DNA of 43,403 nucleotides from Lachnospiraceae bacterium (GTDB taxonomy: Bacteria; Bacillota; Clostridia; Lachnospirales; Lachnospiraceae). This document shows, in pieces, positions 16,976 to 25,578 of this stretch. Location: positions 1-43,403 of the forward strand of contig JAILOD010000093.1 in the NCBI GenBank assembly GCA_024691015.1. The letters are read 5' to 3'. Under the pieces are notes generated by a model. That model saw only the letters and a list, made by a program, of their open reading frames with translations, did not search any database and was not told the origin of the DNA. Every line of letters begins with the position of its first letter. Position 1 is the stretch's first letter. The position numbers and the translations under genes are program-made.

Positions 16976-18260
16976 TCTTTTCCTTCTTCTCTATTACTAC
17001 TTCACTTCCGCAATCATAATATCCTACCGTATCATGAGATGAAACGACGGTTATATTGAACACATCATACATCCTGCTGTAGACCGTAAATTCACCTTCC
17101 CTGTAACCGGTGCACCCAAGCGAAATAAGGTATTCGCCTCCCTGAAGTGTCATTTCCTGGGTAAAGGTGACTATAAGCTCGTCCCCGTCCTGCTCGGTTC
17201 CGGTACTGAGCTTTTCAAACATGGTATTCGTTCCCGTGATCTCCACTCCGTAGCGGTTCTTAAAGGACAATGCAACTATGGGCTCGTTTACCGTTGCATG
17301 AAAGGCCACTCTGACCTTTACGGTAAAGGTATCACCCTTTATTATCGTATTGGTGATGATACCGCTGTTATCTATACAGCAGAAATCTACTATATCCGCA
17401 AGCCCGGAGCCGTAAACATCGGCCGACGGACTGAGCACCATCTTATCCTTCCAAAGACCACCGTTTTTCCCGGCTGTTCCCGTAACGTTACCGCTATCGA
17501 GAAGATCACTCCTGTCTGAATCTATCTGATGTACAAGAACCTTCTTGTACATATCTATCATGTCCTTAGGTGTCCCTTCCGCAAGCTTCACACCCTTGTC
17601 TAAGAGCACCACCCTGTCACAGTATTTATTGATACTCGAAAGATCGTGACTTACAAATATTATGGTCTTTCCGTTAGCCTTAAACTCCTCAAATTTGTGG
17701 TAGCACTTATTCTGAAAGAAAACATCCCCGACAGAAAGAGCCTCGTCAACTATCAATATCTCGGGATCTATATTTATAGCCACCGCAAAGGCAAGGCGCA
17801 CGAACATACCGCTCGAATAGGTCTTCACCTTCTGATCGATAAACTCTCCTATATCCGCAAAATCCAGAATGTCCTGCAGTCTCTCATCTATCTCCGCTTT
17901 GGAAAAGCCTATCATGGTTCCGTTGAGATATATGTTTTCCAGTCCCGTAAACTCCATGTTGAACCCGGCCCCCAGCTCCAGAAGAGCCGATATACGTCCG
18001 TTTATCTCAACATTTCCGTCGGTAGGCGATAGAACTCCTGTTATTATCTTTAAGATGGTTGATTTACCCGATCCGTTTGTTCCGATTATGCCAACGGTTT
18101 CACCCTTATCAACGTTAAGTGAAACATCCCTCAGGGCATAATGCTCCCTGTACAGCTTCTTTTTCGAAAGACCGAGCGCATCTATTATGCGATGTCTTTT
18201 GTGATCGTACAGCTTATACATTTTATCCAGGTGTTCAACCTTTATAACCGTTTCAGCCAT
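16959..18260 (-). CDS. wzt: Polysaccharide ABC exporter, ATP-binding subunit with C-terminal Wzt-type domain
   Basis: About 433 residues from the ATG at 18260; a TTG one codon upstream is an alternative. The ABC domain (1-240) contains Walker A GTNGSGKST (about 61-69), the signature TYSSGMFVRLAFA (about 149), Walker B ILIVDE and the switch histidine in FVSHD. SALLELGAGFN and FFQNKCYHKFEEF are typical of the Wzt/TagH subgroup. Residues about 270-425 form a separate beta-sandwich-like region, as in Wzt proteins that bind the finished, end-modified polymer before export. TagH of teichoic acid systems has a different tail, so a polysaccharide exporter is favoured. It pairs with the permease encoded 14 bases upstream. 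GGAG lies nine bases before the ATG. Confidence 0.92.
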   Translation of the reverse strand: MAETVIKVEHLDKMYKLYDHKRHRIIDALGLSKKKLYREHYALRDVSLNVDKGETVGIIGTNGSGKSTILKIITGVLSPTDGNVEINGRISALLELGAGFNMEFTGLENIYLNGTMIGFSKAEIDERLQDILDFADIGEFIDQKVKTYSSGMFVRLAFAVAINIDPEILIVDEALSVGDVFFQNKCYHKFEEFKANGKTIIFVSHDLSSINKYCDRVVLLDKGVKLAEGTPKDMIDMYKKVLVHQIDSDRSDLLDSGNVTGTAGKNGGLWKDKMVLSPSADVYGSGLADIVDFCCIDNSGIITNTIIKGDTFTVKVRVAFHATVNEPIVALSFKNRYGVEITGTNTMFEKLSTGTEQDGDELIVTFTQEMTLQGGEYLISLGCTGYREGEFTVYSRMYDVFNITVVSSHDTVGYYDCGSEVVIEKKEKNGREK

Positions 18261-18274
18261 CAAACTTTTCTCCG

Positions 18275-19249
18275 TTACAGAACATCCGCAAAATGAACCT
18301 TCAGTCTCTTAAAGACCAATGCTCCGAAAATAAACATAAACGCGGTAAATATCCAAAAATAGGCCGTCGAATAAAAATGCTCCCAAAACCACATCTTATC
18401 CAGAAGCGCCATCCTGAAGCCGTCTACAACATAGTATACGGGATTCAGCTTAAACAATATCTGCATGGGACGGCTTAAGAAATCCAGATGCCACATGATG
18501 GGCGTGATCCATACTCCGACCTGAAGCGCAATACTGATTATCTGCCCAAGATCCCTGAAAAATACCACGATGGAACAGGTGATATAACTCATACCCAGCA
18601 CCAGTAAGAAAGTGCAGAGACTGAAATACGGTAACTGTATCCAGTAAATCGTCGGATAGAAGCCGTTTAAGATCAGTAAGATCAGGGTAACAGCACATAA
18701 AAACAGATGAATAAAGAGTGAAGAAAGCACCTTTATTATCGGCAGTATGCTTATTTTAAATACGACCTTTTTTACCAGGAATTCATAGGATAAAAGGGCA
18801 CTTGTTCCCTGTCCGAGAGCATCCGAAAAGAAGAACCAGGGCACTATACCGCAGATAAGCCAAAGGACAAAGGGATAGGTAGTTTCACCCGTCATATCCG
18901 TTCGCGCGCCAACCGTAAACACGAACCAGTAAACAAGAACCGTTACCACAGGCTGGATGAAGGCCCAGACTATGCCCAGATATGAGCCGGCATATTTGGA
19001 TTTGAAATCGTTTTTTGCCAGCTTCCAGATCAGCTCCCTGTTCTGATACAATTCAACCGGGAGCACAACTATTTTGTCATATCCCAAAATAAACCCTATA
19101 TAGGCAGAATCAAAAAGACAACAGGAAATTATCTTTTTCAACACTTCCTGAAAAGGATCCGCTAACGGGTTATGATGTAGGATTATATAAAGATTTGCAG
19201 CTGCCAGGATAACAAAAAGCACCAGCAGCACTTTACTTTTTCTGCTCAT
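18275..19249 (-). CDS. wzm: Polysaccharide ABC exporter, permease subunit, with an N-terminal extension
   Basis: Membrane permease of the Wzm/TagG (ABC-2) family, 324 residues. The conserved core starts near residue 69 with YQNRELIWKLAKNDFKSKYAGSYLG, which carries the amphipathic coupling region and the first core helix. PVYYVVDGFRMALLDK near the end is also typical. About 65 extra residues precede the core and include a strong hydrophobic helix at about 6-24. The usual length is near 260, so this is a real difference. No better-placed internal start was found, although the ribosome binding site for the ATG at 19249 (GGAG, 12 bases away) is weak. With Wzt it would move the complete lipid-linked polymer across the membrane. 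Confidence 0.9.
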   Translation of the reverse strand: MSRKSKVLLVLFVILAAANLYIILHHNPLADPFQEVLKKIISCCLFDSAYIGFILGYDKIVVLPVELYQNRELIWKLAKNDFKSKYAGSYLGIVWAFIQPVVTVLVYWFVFTVGARTDMTGETTYPFVLWLICGIVPWFFFSDALGQGTSALLSYEFLVKKVVFKISILPIIKVLSSLFIHLFLCAVTLILLILNGFYPTIYWIQLPYFSLCTFLLVLGMSYITCSIVVFFRDLGQIISIALQVGVWITPIMWHLDFLSRPMQILFKLNPVYYVVDGFRMALLDKMWFWEHFYSTAYFWIFTAFMFIFGALVFKRLKVHFADVL

Positions 19250-19252
19250 CTA

Positions 19253-19816
19253 TTAAGCATTCTCCGCCCTGTATTCCGCGAAAGAAGGCCAGTTACGGTC
19301 CCTTTCGTTTATATTCATATCCTCTTCCTTAATGGAATCGGGCCATTTTATCCCAAGCTCGGGATCGTTATATTTAAGCCCCCCATCGTCTCCGGGATGA
19401 TAAAAATCTGTACACTTGTATGCAAATTCGGCTATATCCGAAAGAACCAGAAAACCATGTGCAAAGCCCTTGGGAATATAAAACATCTTTTTATTTTCTT
19501 CGCTCAAAGTAACTCCGAACCATTTCCCGAAGGTTTTGCTGCCCTTTCTTAAGTCAACGGCTACATCGTAAACCTCACCCTTAATAACTCTGACCAGCTT
19601 TCCCTGGGGGAAGTTTATCTGAAAATGCATTCCTCTCAAAACACCCCTTGACGAAGAAGACTGATTGTCCTGAACAAACTTGTCGTCGATACCCTCGGCG
19701 GCAAAATCGTTATAGTTATAGGTCTCCATAAAATAGCCTCTTTCGTCTCCGAAAACCGTCGGTGTAATTACCGCAAGACCTTCAATTTCACATCTTTCAA
19801 CACTGATCTTTCCCAT
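19253..19816 (-). CDS. rfbC: dTDP-4-dehydrorhamnose 3,5-epimerase
   Basis: Converts dTDP-4-keto-6-deoxyglucose to dTDP-4-keto-rhamnose in the cytoplasm, the third step of the dTDP-rhamnose pathway. Its 187 residues match the family. The cupin core shows FGDERGYFMETYN, QDNQSSSSRGVLRGMHFQ with the catalytic histidine, QGKLVRVIKGEVYDVAVDLRKGS, and FYIPKGFAHGFLVLSD. The neighbours rfbA and rfbB supply the first two steps, but rfbA is separated from this gene by the GH25 gene, which is unusual. The final reductase gene rfbD is not in the window. Confidence 0.96.
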   Translation of the reverse strand: MGKISVERCEIEGLAVITPTVFGDERGYFMETYNYNDFAAEGIDDKFVQDNQSSSSRGVLRGMHFQINFPQGKLVRVIKGEVYDVAVDLRKGSKTFGKWFGVTLSEENKKMFYIPKGFAHGFLVLSDIAEFAYKCTDFYHPGDDGGLKYNDPELGIKWPDSIKEEDMNINERDRNWPSFAEYRAENA

Positions 19817-19831
19817 TTTATCATCCTTCTT

Positions 19832-21163
19832 TTATTTCTTATTAAGATCCAGACTGTAATTGACATCCAGATCCACATTTCCGACTATTCCGTCAACACT
19901 TCCCTTTGAAGTGTACTGCCAGGCATCGCAGGCCATTCCGGGCTCATCTGCCTTATACCGCGCAAGCCAGATATTCCAGTTACCGAGAGCCGACATATCT
20001 ATCCTGCTTTCAAACCAGCGCTTATTGGCATATACTCCGGCACCGTACCCGGAATTGGTAAGGGTGCGGCAGAAGGCGTTTATTACTTCTGTCCTTGTGG
20101 CTATGTCTAAAGAATCGGCCCTGCCTCCGGAGGTTTCCACATCTATAAATACCGGAAGCTCAAGCTCCGATGCCTGAACCATCTGAATAACCGCGCTGGC
20201 CTCCTCCACTGCTTCCACGGCATTTATCGCCTGTGTGAAGAAATAGACTCCGGTCTTAAGCCCGGCTGCCCTTGCGCCCTCTATATTCTTCTTGAAATAA
20301 GGATCCACAACCAGAACACCCGATGAAGATCCCCTGTAGCCTATTCTTATGATCGCATAATCTATACCGGAAGCCTTTACCGCCTTCCAGTCGATATCCT
20401 TATTATACTTCGAAACATCAACACCTATACTGCCGGGCTTTGTCTTGTCAACGGTAACACTTTCCGTACTGCCTTCCTCTATGACAGCCTCATCAAAGAT
20501 ACCCGTATCCTCCGCCTCGACATCTATCTCATCCTCCGAATATATCTCCAGTGTTATCGATTCAAGAGGTGTATAGGAGATTTCTCCCCTGACATTAACT
20601 CCCATGGGAATGCCTATGTTTTTCCCGCTCGGATCCTTAAGCTGCACCGTATAGTATCCGCTTACAATATCCGCGGTATAAAGAACCCCGTCCTTATCAA
20701 AGTCTTCACAGGAAAAGGTTTCATCCGGCCCCACTACCTCAGCCATAAAGCCCATTCCCCGAACAAGCTCTCCGGTAGCATCCAGGATCATCATCTTTAT
20801 ATCATGATCCACACTCGAAAGAAGCAGATTGAATCCGTTCGAAGAATTTTCACTGACCTCTTCATCTCCGGACCCGGGCCCTGATTGAAGCTCTGACCCG
20901 GATTCAGAACTTTTTTCAAATTCCTTTAACGGATCATCATCAGGCTCTGCCGTCTCCTGATATTCTGTGTTTTCATCCGAAAGCTCTGTCTCTTTACCGA
21001 CGGCTTGGGAACCTGACTGTTCAACAGACTGTTCGCCGGCCGCCTCATCCTTATTGCCGATAAATCCGGCAAGATAAAGCATCAGGAAAACACCACCGCA
21101 TAATACAAGTGCAGATATGGCTATTACCGTATTCCTGAATATCTTATAATCCATTTGCCACAT
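19832..21163 (-). CDS. Membrane-anchored GH25 (lysozyme-like) glycosidase with an acidic linker
   Basis: A protein of 443 residues. An N-terminal membrane anchor (about 10-35) is followed by a very acidic, Ser/Glu-rich low-complexity linker (about 38-108). A domain I do not recognise occupies 110-235, and a GH25 catalytic domain about 244-440. The GH25 signatures are [11 protein letters not shown] (Asp249), [19 protein letters not shown], and PVFIDVE with the catalytic Asp341 and Glu343. GH25 enzymes cut the MurNAc-GlcNAc bond of peptidoglycan. The protein would sit outside the membrane, tethered at a distance by the linker. It lies between rfbA and rfbC in the same operon, overlapping the end of rfbA by 20 bases. 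An alternative ATG three codons downstream (21154) cannot be excluded, because neither start has a strong ribosome binding site. Confidence 0.9.
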   Translation of the reverse strand: MWQMDYKIFRNTVIAISALVLCGGVFLMLYLAGFIGNKDEAAGEQSVEQSGSQAVGKETELSDENTEYQETAEPDDDPLKEFEKSSESGSELQSGPGSGDEEVSENSSNGFNLLLSSVDHDIKMMILDATGELVRGMGFMAEVVGPDETFSCEDFDKDGVLYTADIVSGYYTVQLKDPSGKNIGIPMGVNVRGEISYTPLESITLEIYSEDEIDVEAEDTGIFDEAVIEEGSTESVTVDKTKPGSIGVDVSKYNKDIDWKAVKASGIDYAIIRIGYRGSSSGVLVVDPYFKKNIEGARAAGLKTGVYFFTQAINAVEAVEEASAVIQMVQASELELPVFIDVETSGGRADSLDIATRTEVINAFCRTLTNSGYGAGVYANKRWFESRIDMSALGNWNIWLARYKADEPGMACDAWQYTSKGSVDGIVGNVDLDVNYSLDLNKK

Positions 21164-22013
21164 CGACCAGATACTGGCCGTATGCTGTCTTTAAAAGAGG
21201 CTTTGAAAGCTCCAGAAGCTGTTCTTTATTGATAAAGCCTCTCTTATATGCAATTTCTTCTATACAGGAGATATAAAGCCCCTGTCTCTTCTGGAAAGCC
21301 GATACAAAGTCTGCCGCATCCAGAAGCGAATCATGACTGCCGGTATCTAGCCAGGCAAAGCCACGCCCAAGCTTCTCGACATAAAGCTCTCCGCGTCTTA
21401 AATATTCGTTGTTAACCGCGGTGATCTCAAGCTCTCCTCTTGCGGAGGGTTTAACATTTTTTGCTATCTCAACAACCTGATTGTCGTAGAAATAAAGGCC
21501 CGGTACCGCATAATTGGACTTCGGTTTTTCAGGCTTCTCCTCGATAGAGACAGCCTTTGAATCCGCATCAAATTCCACAACTCCGTAATCTCTCGGATTT
21601 TTTACGAAGTATCCGAAAATAGTTGCTCCCTTTTCTCTCGACTCTGCCTCCTTAAGCACCCTGGAAAAATCATGGCCATAGAAGATATTGTCTCCAAGTA
21701 CCATTGCAACCCTGTCGCTTCCTATGAATTCTTCTCCGATAATGAATGCTTCCGCAAGCCCGTTGGGCTGTGCCTGCTCGGCATAGGAAATATTCAGTCC
21801 CAGCTCACTTCCGTCCTGTAAAAGAGACTTAAACCCCGGAAGATCCCTGGGCGTGGAAATGATCAGAATATCCCTTATATTCGCAAGCATAAGCGTTGAC
21901 AGCGGATAGTAGATCATCGGCTTGTCGTAAACCGGCATCATCTGTTTTGAAACTGCCTTCGTCAAAGGATACAGCCTTGTGCCGCTTCCTCCGGCAAGAA
22001 TTATACCTTTCAT
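21144..22013 (-). CDS. rfbA: Glucose-1-phosphate thymidylyltransferase
   Basis: Makes dTDP-glucose from glucose 1-phosphate and dTTP, the first step of dTDP-rhamnose synthesis. Its 289 residues are normal. Signatures are the N-terminal nucleotide loop [68 protein letters not shown] and [13 protein letters not shown]. It follows rfbB closely (29-base gap) and its end overlaps the GH25 gene by 20 bases. Its substrate is plausibly supplied by PgcA from the same locus. Confidence 0.97.
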   Translation of the reverse strand: MKGIILAGGSGTRLYPLTKAVSKQMMPVYDKPMIYYPLSTLMLANIRDILIISTPRDLPGFKSLLQDGSELGLNISYAEQAQPNGLAEAFIIGEEFIGSDRVAMVLGDNIFYGHDFSRVLKEAESREKGATIFGYFVKNPRDYGVVEFDADSKAVSIEEKPEKPKSNYAVPGLYFYDNQVVEIAKNVKPSARGELEITAVNNEYLRRGELYVEKLGRGFAWLDTGSHDSLLDAADFVSAFQKRQGLYISCIEEIAYKRGFINKEQLLELSKPLLKTAYGQYLVDVANGL

Positions 22014-22042
22014 TTAAAGTTACTCCTTATTTTTATTTCAAG

Positions 22043-23125
22043 TCACCTTCCGGTGTACATCTTGTCATAGTATTTCTGATAATCACCGCTTGTTACACCC
22101 TTAAACCATTTTTCGTTTTCAAGATACCACTTGACGGTCTTTTTAATGCCTTCACTGAACATTGTCTCCGGCTCCCATCCAAGCTCCGCCTTTATCTTAT
22201 CGGGTGCTATCGCGTATCTCCTGTCGTGTCCCTTTCTGTCGGTAACGAAGGTGATAAGCTCTTCGCTGACATTCTTCTTTCTGGGATCGCTATCGTCCAG
22301 AAGCTCATTTAAGGTATCAAGAATAATATGTATGATCTCTATATTCTGCTTTTCGTTGTGTCCGCCGATATTGTATTTCTCACCGATACGACCGCCGTTT
22401 ATGACCATATCTATTCCCTTTGCATGGTCTTCAACATACAGCCAGTCACGTACATTCTTACCGTCTCCGTATACCGGAAGCTTTTCTCCCTTAAGTGCAT
22501 TATTGATAATGAGCGGTATCAGCTTTTCAGGGAACTGGTAAGGCCCGTAATTGTTTGAACAGTTCGTGATAAATGCCGGGAATTTATATGTATCCACATA
22601 GGATTTTACCAGAAAATCGGAAGAAGCCTTACTTGCCGAATAGGGACTGTGGGGATCATAAGGAGTGGTCTCGTAAAAATAATCCGTGAGATTATTCAGT
22701 GACCCGTATACCTCATCCGTTGAAACATGGAGAAATCTGCAGCCTTCCTTATAGCTTCCGTCTTCCTTTTCCCAGGCCCTCTTTGCTTCATTCAGCATTA
22801 CAAGAGTTCCCAGAACATTTGTCTCCACAAAGATCTCGGGATTTTCTATGCTTCTGTCAACGTGACTCTCGGCCGCAAAATTTACAACATAGTCAATTTC
22901 GTTATTCTCGAAGACCTTTCTTACGGCCTCTTTATCCCTTATATCCGCCTTCACAAAGGTATAGTTTTCCCTGCCTTCTATATCTTCAAGATTTTCGAGA
23001 TTTCCCGCATATGTCAGCACATCCAGATTAATGATACGAATATCGTTATCATATTTTTTAAACATGTAATGAATGAAATTGGACCCTATAAATCCGGCTC
23101 CTCCCGTAACAAGATATGTCTTCAT
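22043..23125 (-). CDS. rfbB: dTDP-glucose 4,6-dehydratase
   Basis: Second enzyme of the dTDP-rhamnose pathway: an NAD-dependent short-chain dehydrogenase/reductase-type dehydratase of 360 residues. The NAD-binding loop is GGAGFIGSN (8-16), the substrate/dehydration motif STDEVYG lies at 135-141, and the catalytic YSASK at 162-166 (Tyr162, Lys166). YGPYQFPEKLIPL and GDGKNVRDWLYVEDH are typical of RmlB. It is the first gene of the polysaccharide locus and has a strong promoter at 23186-23214, with a leader of about 55 bases. AAGGAAA before the ATG is a usable ribosome binding site. Confidence 0.97.
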   Translation of the reverse strand: MKTYLVTGGAGFIGSNFIHYMFKKYDNDIRIINLDVLTYAGNLENLEDIEGRENYTFVKADIRDKEAVRKVFENNEIDYVVNFAAESHVDRSIENPEIFVETNVLGTLVMLNEAKRAWEKEDGSYKEGCRFLHVSTDEVYGSLNNLTDYFYETTPYDPHSPYSASKASSDFLVKSYVDTYKFPAFITNCSNNYGPYQFPEKLIPLIINNALKGEKLPVYGDGKNVRDWLYVEDHAKGIDMVINGGRIGEKYNIGGHNEKQNIEIIHIILDTLNELLDDSDPRKKNVSEELITFVTDRKGHDRRYAIAPDKIKAELGWEPETMFSEGIKKTVKWYLENEKWFKGVTSGDYQKYYDKMYTGR

Positions 23126-23185
23126 CTTATTTTCCTTCCCTGATGTGTATTTTTAAAGCATTTTAAGCTTCACATAAGTATCAAA

Positions 23186-23214
23186 ATTATACCACAATTA
23201 ACAAGGTGATACAA
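23186..23214 (-). promoter_or_regulatory. Promoter of the rfbB operon
   Basis: On the minus strand TTGTAT (23209-23214) and TATAAT (23186-23191) are exactly 17 bases apart, with TGG giving an extended -10. This is the best promoter upstream of the polysaccharide genes and lies about 60 bases before the rfbB ATG. It is divergent from the promoter of the plus-strand glycosyltransferase. Confidence 0.8.
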
Positions 23215-23237
23215 ATTTAAGAACTTTTCTTTTTTTG

Positions 23238-23276
23238 TTGTTAATAATGGTCAAAATGCCTTATAATTGTTATAAA
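23238..23276 (+). promoter_or_regulatory. Overlapping promoters of the plus-strand glycosyltransferase gene
   Basis: Two candidates overlap. TTGTTA (23238) and TATAAT (23262) have an 18-base spacer; TGGTCA (23248) and TATAAA (23271) have a 17-base spacer. The leader then leads to a CAGGAGG ribosome binding site just before the ATG at 23326. The 200-base divergent region between the two genes holds nothing else I can recognise. Confidence 0.65.
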
Positions 23277-23325
23277 TAGTGTAGAATAAAACAGATTTAT
23301 CATCGTCTGTTCAGGAGGTAGATAT

Positions 23326-24336
23326 ATGGTCAGTATCAGTCTTTGCATGATAGTCAAAAACGAGGAATCCATCCTTGGTCGTTGTCTGGACGGTTTTATT
23401 AAACTTGTTGATGAGATAGTCATTGTAGACACAGGCTCTACGGATCGCACTAAAGCCATCGCCTCCCTTTACACAAAAAACATCTACGATTTCGAATGGG
23501 GTGACGATTTCGCCGAGGCAAGAAATTTCGCCTTCTCAAAATGCACAAAAGACTATATTCTCTCTGTTGATGCAGACGAAGTCATCGACTACGAAAACAA
23601 GGAAAAATTCAAGATATTAAAGGAGGCTCTGCTTCCCGAGATCGACATTGTACAGATGATCTACACCAATCAGCTATACCTTAACACCACCTACAATTTT
23701 GACGAAGAGCTACGTCCCAAGCTGTACAAAAGAGTACGCTCCTTCTTCTGGGAAGATCCCATCCATGAAAGCGTCCGTCTCTCGCCTGTTATCTACGATT
23801 CAGACATAAAGATAAAACACATGCCCGAGGGTGCTCACCAGAGCCGCGACTTTGCAATCTTTAAAAAGCTCACATCGGACGGCTCGGTTCTTTCAAACAA
23901 GCTTCATAAAATGTATGCCAGAGAGCTCTTTATCTCCGGTTCTGACGAGGATTTTATCGATGCCATGGAGTATTTTAAAACAGCAATGGATCGTGACAGT
24001 GACCGCGATATGATCCTTATGGACTCTGCAGTATGTACTAAAGCTGCCCGTCTTTCAGATGACAAAGACCTTATGCTAAAAGCCGTATCCCGCGGCTTAG
24101 CCTGCGAAAACCCGCCCTCCGAAATAGTCTTCGAGCTTGGAGAATACTACAGAAGCAAACGCGACTACCACGAGGCTGTCATGTGGTATTACAATGCGGC
24201 CTTCGAAACAGAAAGCCTTTTAAACCGCAAATACCACGACTCCTTCCCCTTCATCGGTCTTCACATTTCCTTTGTTATTCTGGGAGACATTGAGAACGCG
24301 GCAAAATATGCAGCATTAGCAAAAGAGAGAGGCTAA
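23326..24336 (+). CDS. GT2 glycosyltransferase with C-terminal TPR-like repeats
   Basis: A protein of 336 residues and the only plus-strand gene. The GT-A domain (about 1-200) has the family opening ISLCMIVKNEESILGRCL, DEIVIVDTGSTDRTK, FAEARNFAFSKC and the metal motif LSVDADEVI. Residues about 205-335 are helical and repeat-like (YFKTAMDRDSDRDM, YYRSKRDYHEAVMWYYNAAFE), consistent with TPR units. This branch includes SunS-like and other protein or small-acceptor glycosyltransferases, and many members of unknown target. It has its own promoter, a strong AGGAGG site and its own terminator, so it is expressed separately from the adjacent operon. The target cannot be read from sequence. Confidence 0.88.
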   Translation: MVSISLCMIVKNEESILGRCLDGFIKLVDEIVIVDTGSTDRTKAIASLYTKNIYDFEWGDDFAEARNFAFSKCTKDYILSVDADEVIDYENKEKFKILKEALLPEIDIVQMIYTNQLYLNTTYNFDEELRPKLYKRVRSFFWEDPIHESVRLSPVIYDSDIKIKHMPEGAHQSRDFAIFKKLTSDGSVLSNKLHKMYARELFISGSDEDFIDAMEYFKTAMDRDSDRDMILMDSAVCTKAARLSDDKDLMLKAVSRGLACENPPSEIVFELGEYYRSKRDYHEAVMWYYNAAFETESLLNRKYHDSFPFIGLHISFVILGDIENAAKYAALAKERG

Positions 24337-24350
24337 CCTCTCTCTTTTTT
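24321..24350 (+). terminator. Bidirectional rho-independent terminator enclosing the stop codon
   Basis: Twelve-base arms (AAAAGAGAGAGG and CCTCTCTCTTTT) surround a four-base loop, with a T-run on the plus strand. The TAA stop of the plus-strand glycosyltransferase forms part of the loop. In the other direction the stem is followed by TTTT from its own arm, so it can also end transcripts from the convergent aldo/keto reductase gene at 24395. Confidence 0.9.
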
Positions 24351-24394
24351 CATCGCTTAACAAGCAGGGTGCGATTGCATCTTCCCTACTCGAT

Positions 24395-25528
24395 TCATTC
24401 GTAATGAGCCGCTACCTTTTTCAGATTTTCTATGATGGGCAGATGCTGCGGGCAAACCTTTTCGCACTGACCGCAGCCGATACAATCGCTTGCCTTTCCG
24501 AATTCCTTATTTAACAACTGATAATTTGTAAAGTTAATTGTCCAGCCCTTTTCGGCAAGATTCTCACGCATATCCTCGTTATAGATTGAAAAATACTTAG
24601 GGATCGCGATCTTTTTCGGACAGCCTCCCATGCAGTATTCACAGGCCGTACAGGGAATTGCCGTATTGCTGTTAATGATCTTTGCCGCCTTGAAGCAGAG
24701 CGCCTTTTCCTCTTCCGTCAGAGGCTTGAAATCACTCATATATCCGGTATTATCCTCTAACTGTTCAAGACTGCTCATTCCCGAAAGAACCACCATAACA
24801 TTGGGGAGCGATGCCACAAAACGGATCGCCCAGCTTGGCACGGAAGCGTCAGGGTCTGCATCCTTAAAGAGCTTTTCTACATCCTCGGGAACATTTGCAA
24901 GCGTTCCTCCCTTAACGGGCTCCATAACTATGATCTGCTTACCGTGCTTTACGGCAACATCATAGCACTTTTTCGACTGTATCCACTCGCTCTCCCAGTC
25001 CAGATAGTTGATCTGAAGCTGTACAAATTCCATCTCAGGATATTTGTTTAAAAGCTCATCCAGAAGCTCGGGGGTATCATGGAACGAAAAGCCTGCGTGC
25101 TTTACAAGCCCTGCCTTCTTCTTTTCAAGTACCCACCTGAAGCAATCGCACTTTTCGTACATTGGGAGCATGTCCGATTCAACGCCATGCACCAGGTAAT
25201 AATCAAAATACTCAAGACCTGTACGGTTTAACTGCGCCTTAAATATTTCTTCCATCTCTTCTTTTGACTTAAAGAAGGCTGCGTGCATCTTTGTAGCAAC
25301 GGTAAATTTCTCTCTCGGATAACGTGAACTTAAGACCTTCTTCACGACCGATTCGCTCACACCACCGTTGTACATAAGGGCTGTATCAAAATAGGTAAAC
25401 CCTCTGTCGATAAATGTATCAACCATTTTACACATCTGTTCAATGTCGACATCACTTGCGTCATTCGGGTTATTAAGCGGCATTCTCATCATTCCGAAGC
25501 CAAGCTTCTTTTTCGGCATAAAATCCAT
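24395..25528 (-). CDS. Aldo/keto reductase with C-terminal 2[4Fe-4S] ferredoxin-like domain
   Basis: Oxidoreductase of 377 residues. The start is the ATG at 25528, with AGGAGG seven bases upstream; an in-frame ATG at 25552 has no such site. The TIM barrel carries the AKR catalytic set Asp48, Tyr53, Lys80 and His114 (DTALMYNGG, VATKMH, YYLVHG). The C-terminal part carries two four-cysteine clusters: CTACEYCMGGC (Cys293, 296, 299, 303) and CIGCGQCEKVC (Cys349, 352, 355, 359). This fused type is common in anaerobic Firmicutes, where it may accept electrons from ferredoxin-like donors. The substrate is unknown. It is the last gene of the minus-strand run and ends at the bidirectional terminator. 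Confidence 0.93.
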   Translation of the reverse strand: MDFMPKKKLGFGMMRMPLNNPNDASDVDIEQMCKMVDTFIDRGFTYFDTALMYNGGVSESVVKKVLSSRYPREKFTVATKMHAAFFKSKEEMEEIFKAQLNRTGLEYFDYYLVHGVESDMLPMYEKCDCFRWVLEKKKAGLVKHAGFSFHDTPELLDELLNKYPEMEFVQLQINYLDWESEWIQSKKCYDVAVKHGKQIIVMEPVKGGTLANVPEDVEKLFKDADPDASVPSWAIRFVASLPNVMVVLSGMSSLEQLEDNTGYMSDFKPLTEEEKALCFKAAKIINSNTAIPCTACEYCMGGCPKKIAIPKYFSIYNEDMRENLAEKGWTINFTNYQLLNKEFGKASDCIGCGQCEKVCPQHLPIIENLKKVAAHYE

Positions 25529-25578
25529 ATAATTTCCTCCTACAGAAATCATTTTATTCAGTTGTCGTGTGTCTTGTT

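Noticed and set aside
16959-19249. Teichoic acid exporter TagGH instead of Wzm/Wzt
   Set aside because: The core domains cannot exclude it, but the Wzt-type C-terminal domain, the neighbouring rml and glycosyltransferase genes and the absence of tag genes favour a polysaccharide exporter.
25529-25552. Upstream ATG of the aldo/keto reductase
   Set aside because: The extra eight codons contain the AGGAGG site of the next ATG, so the downstream start is favoured.
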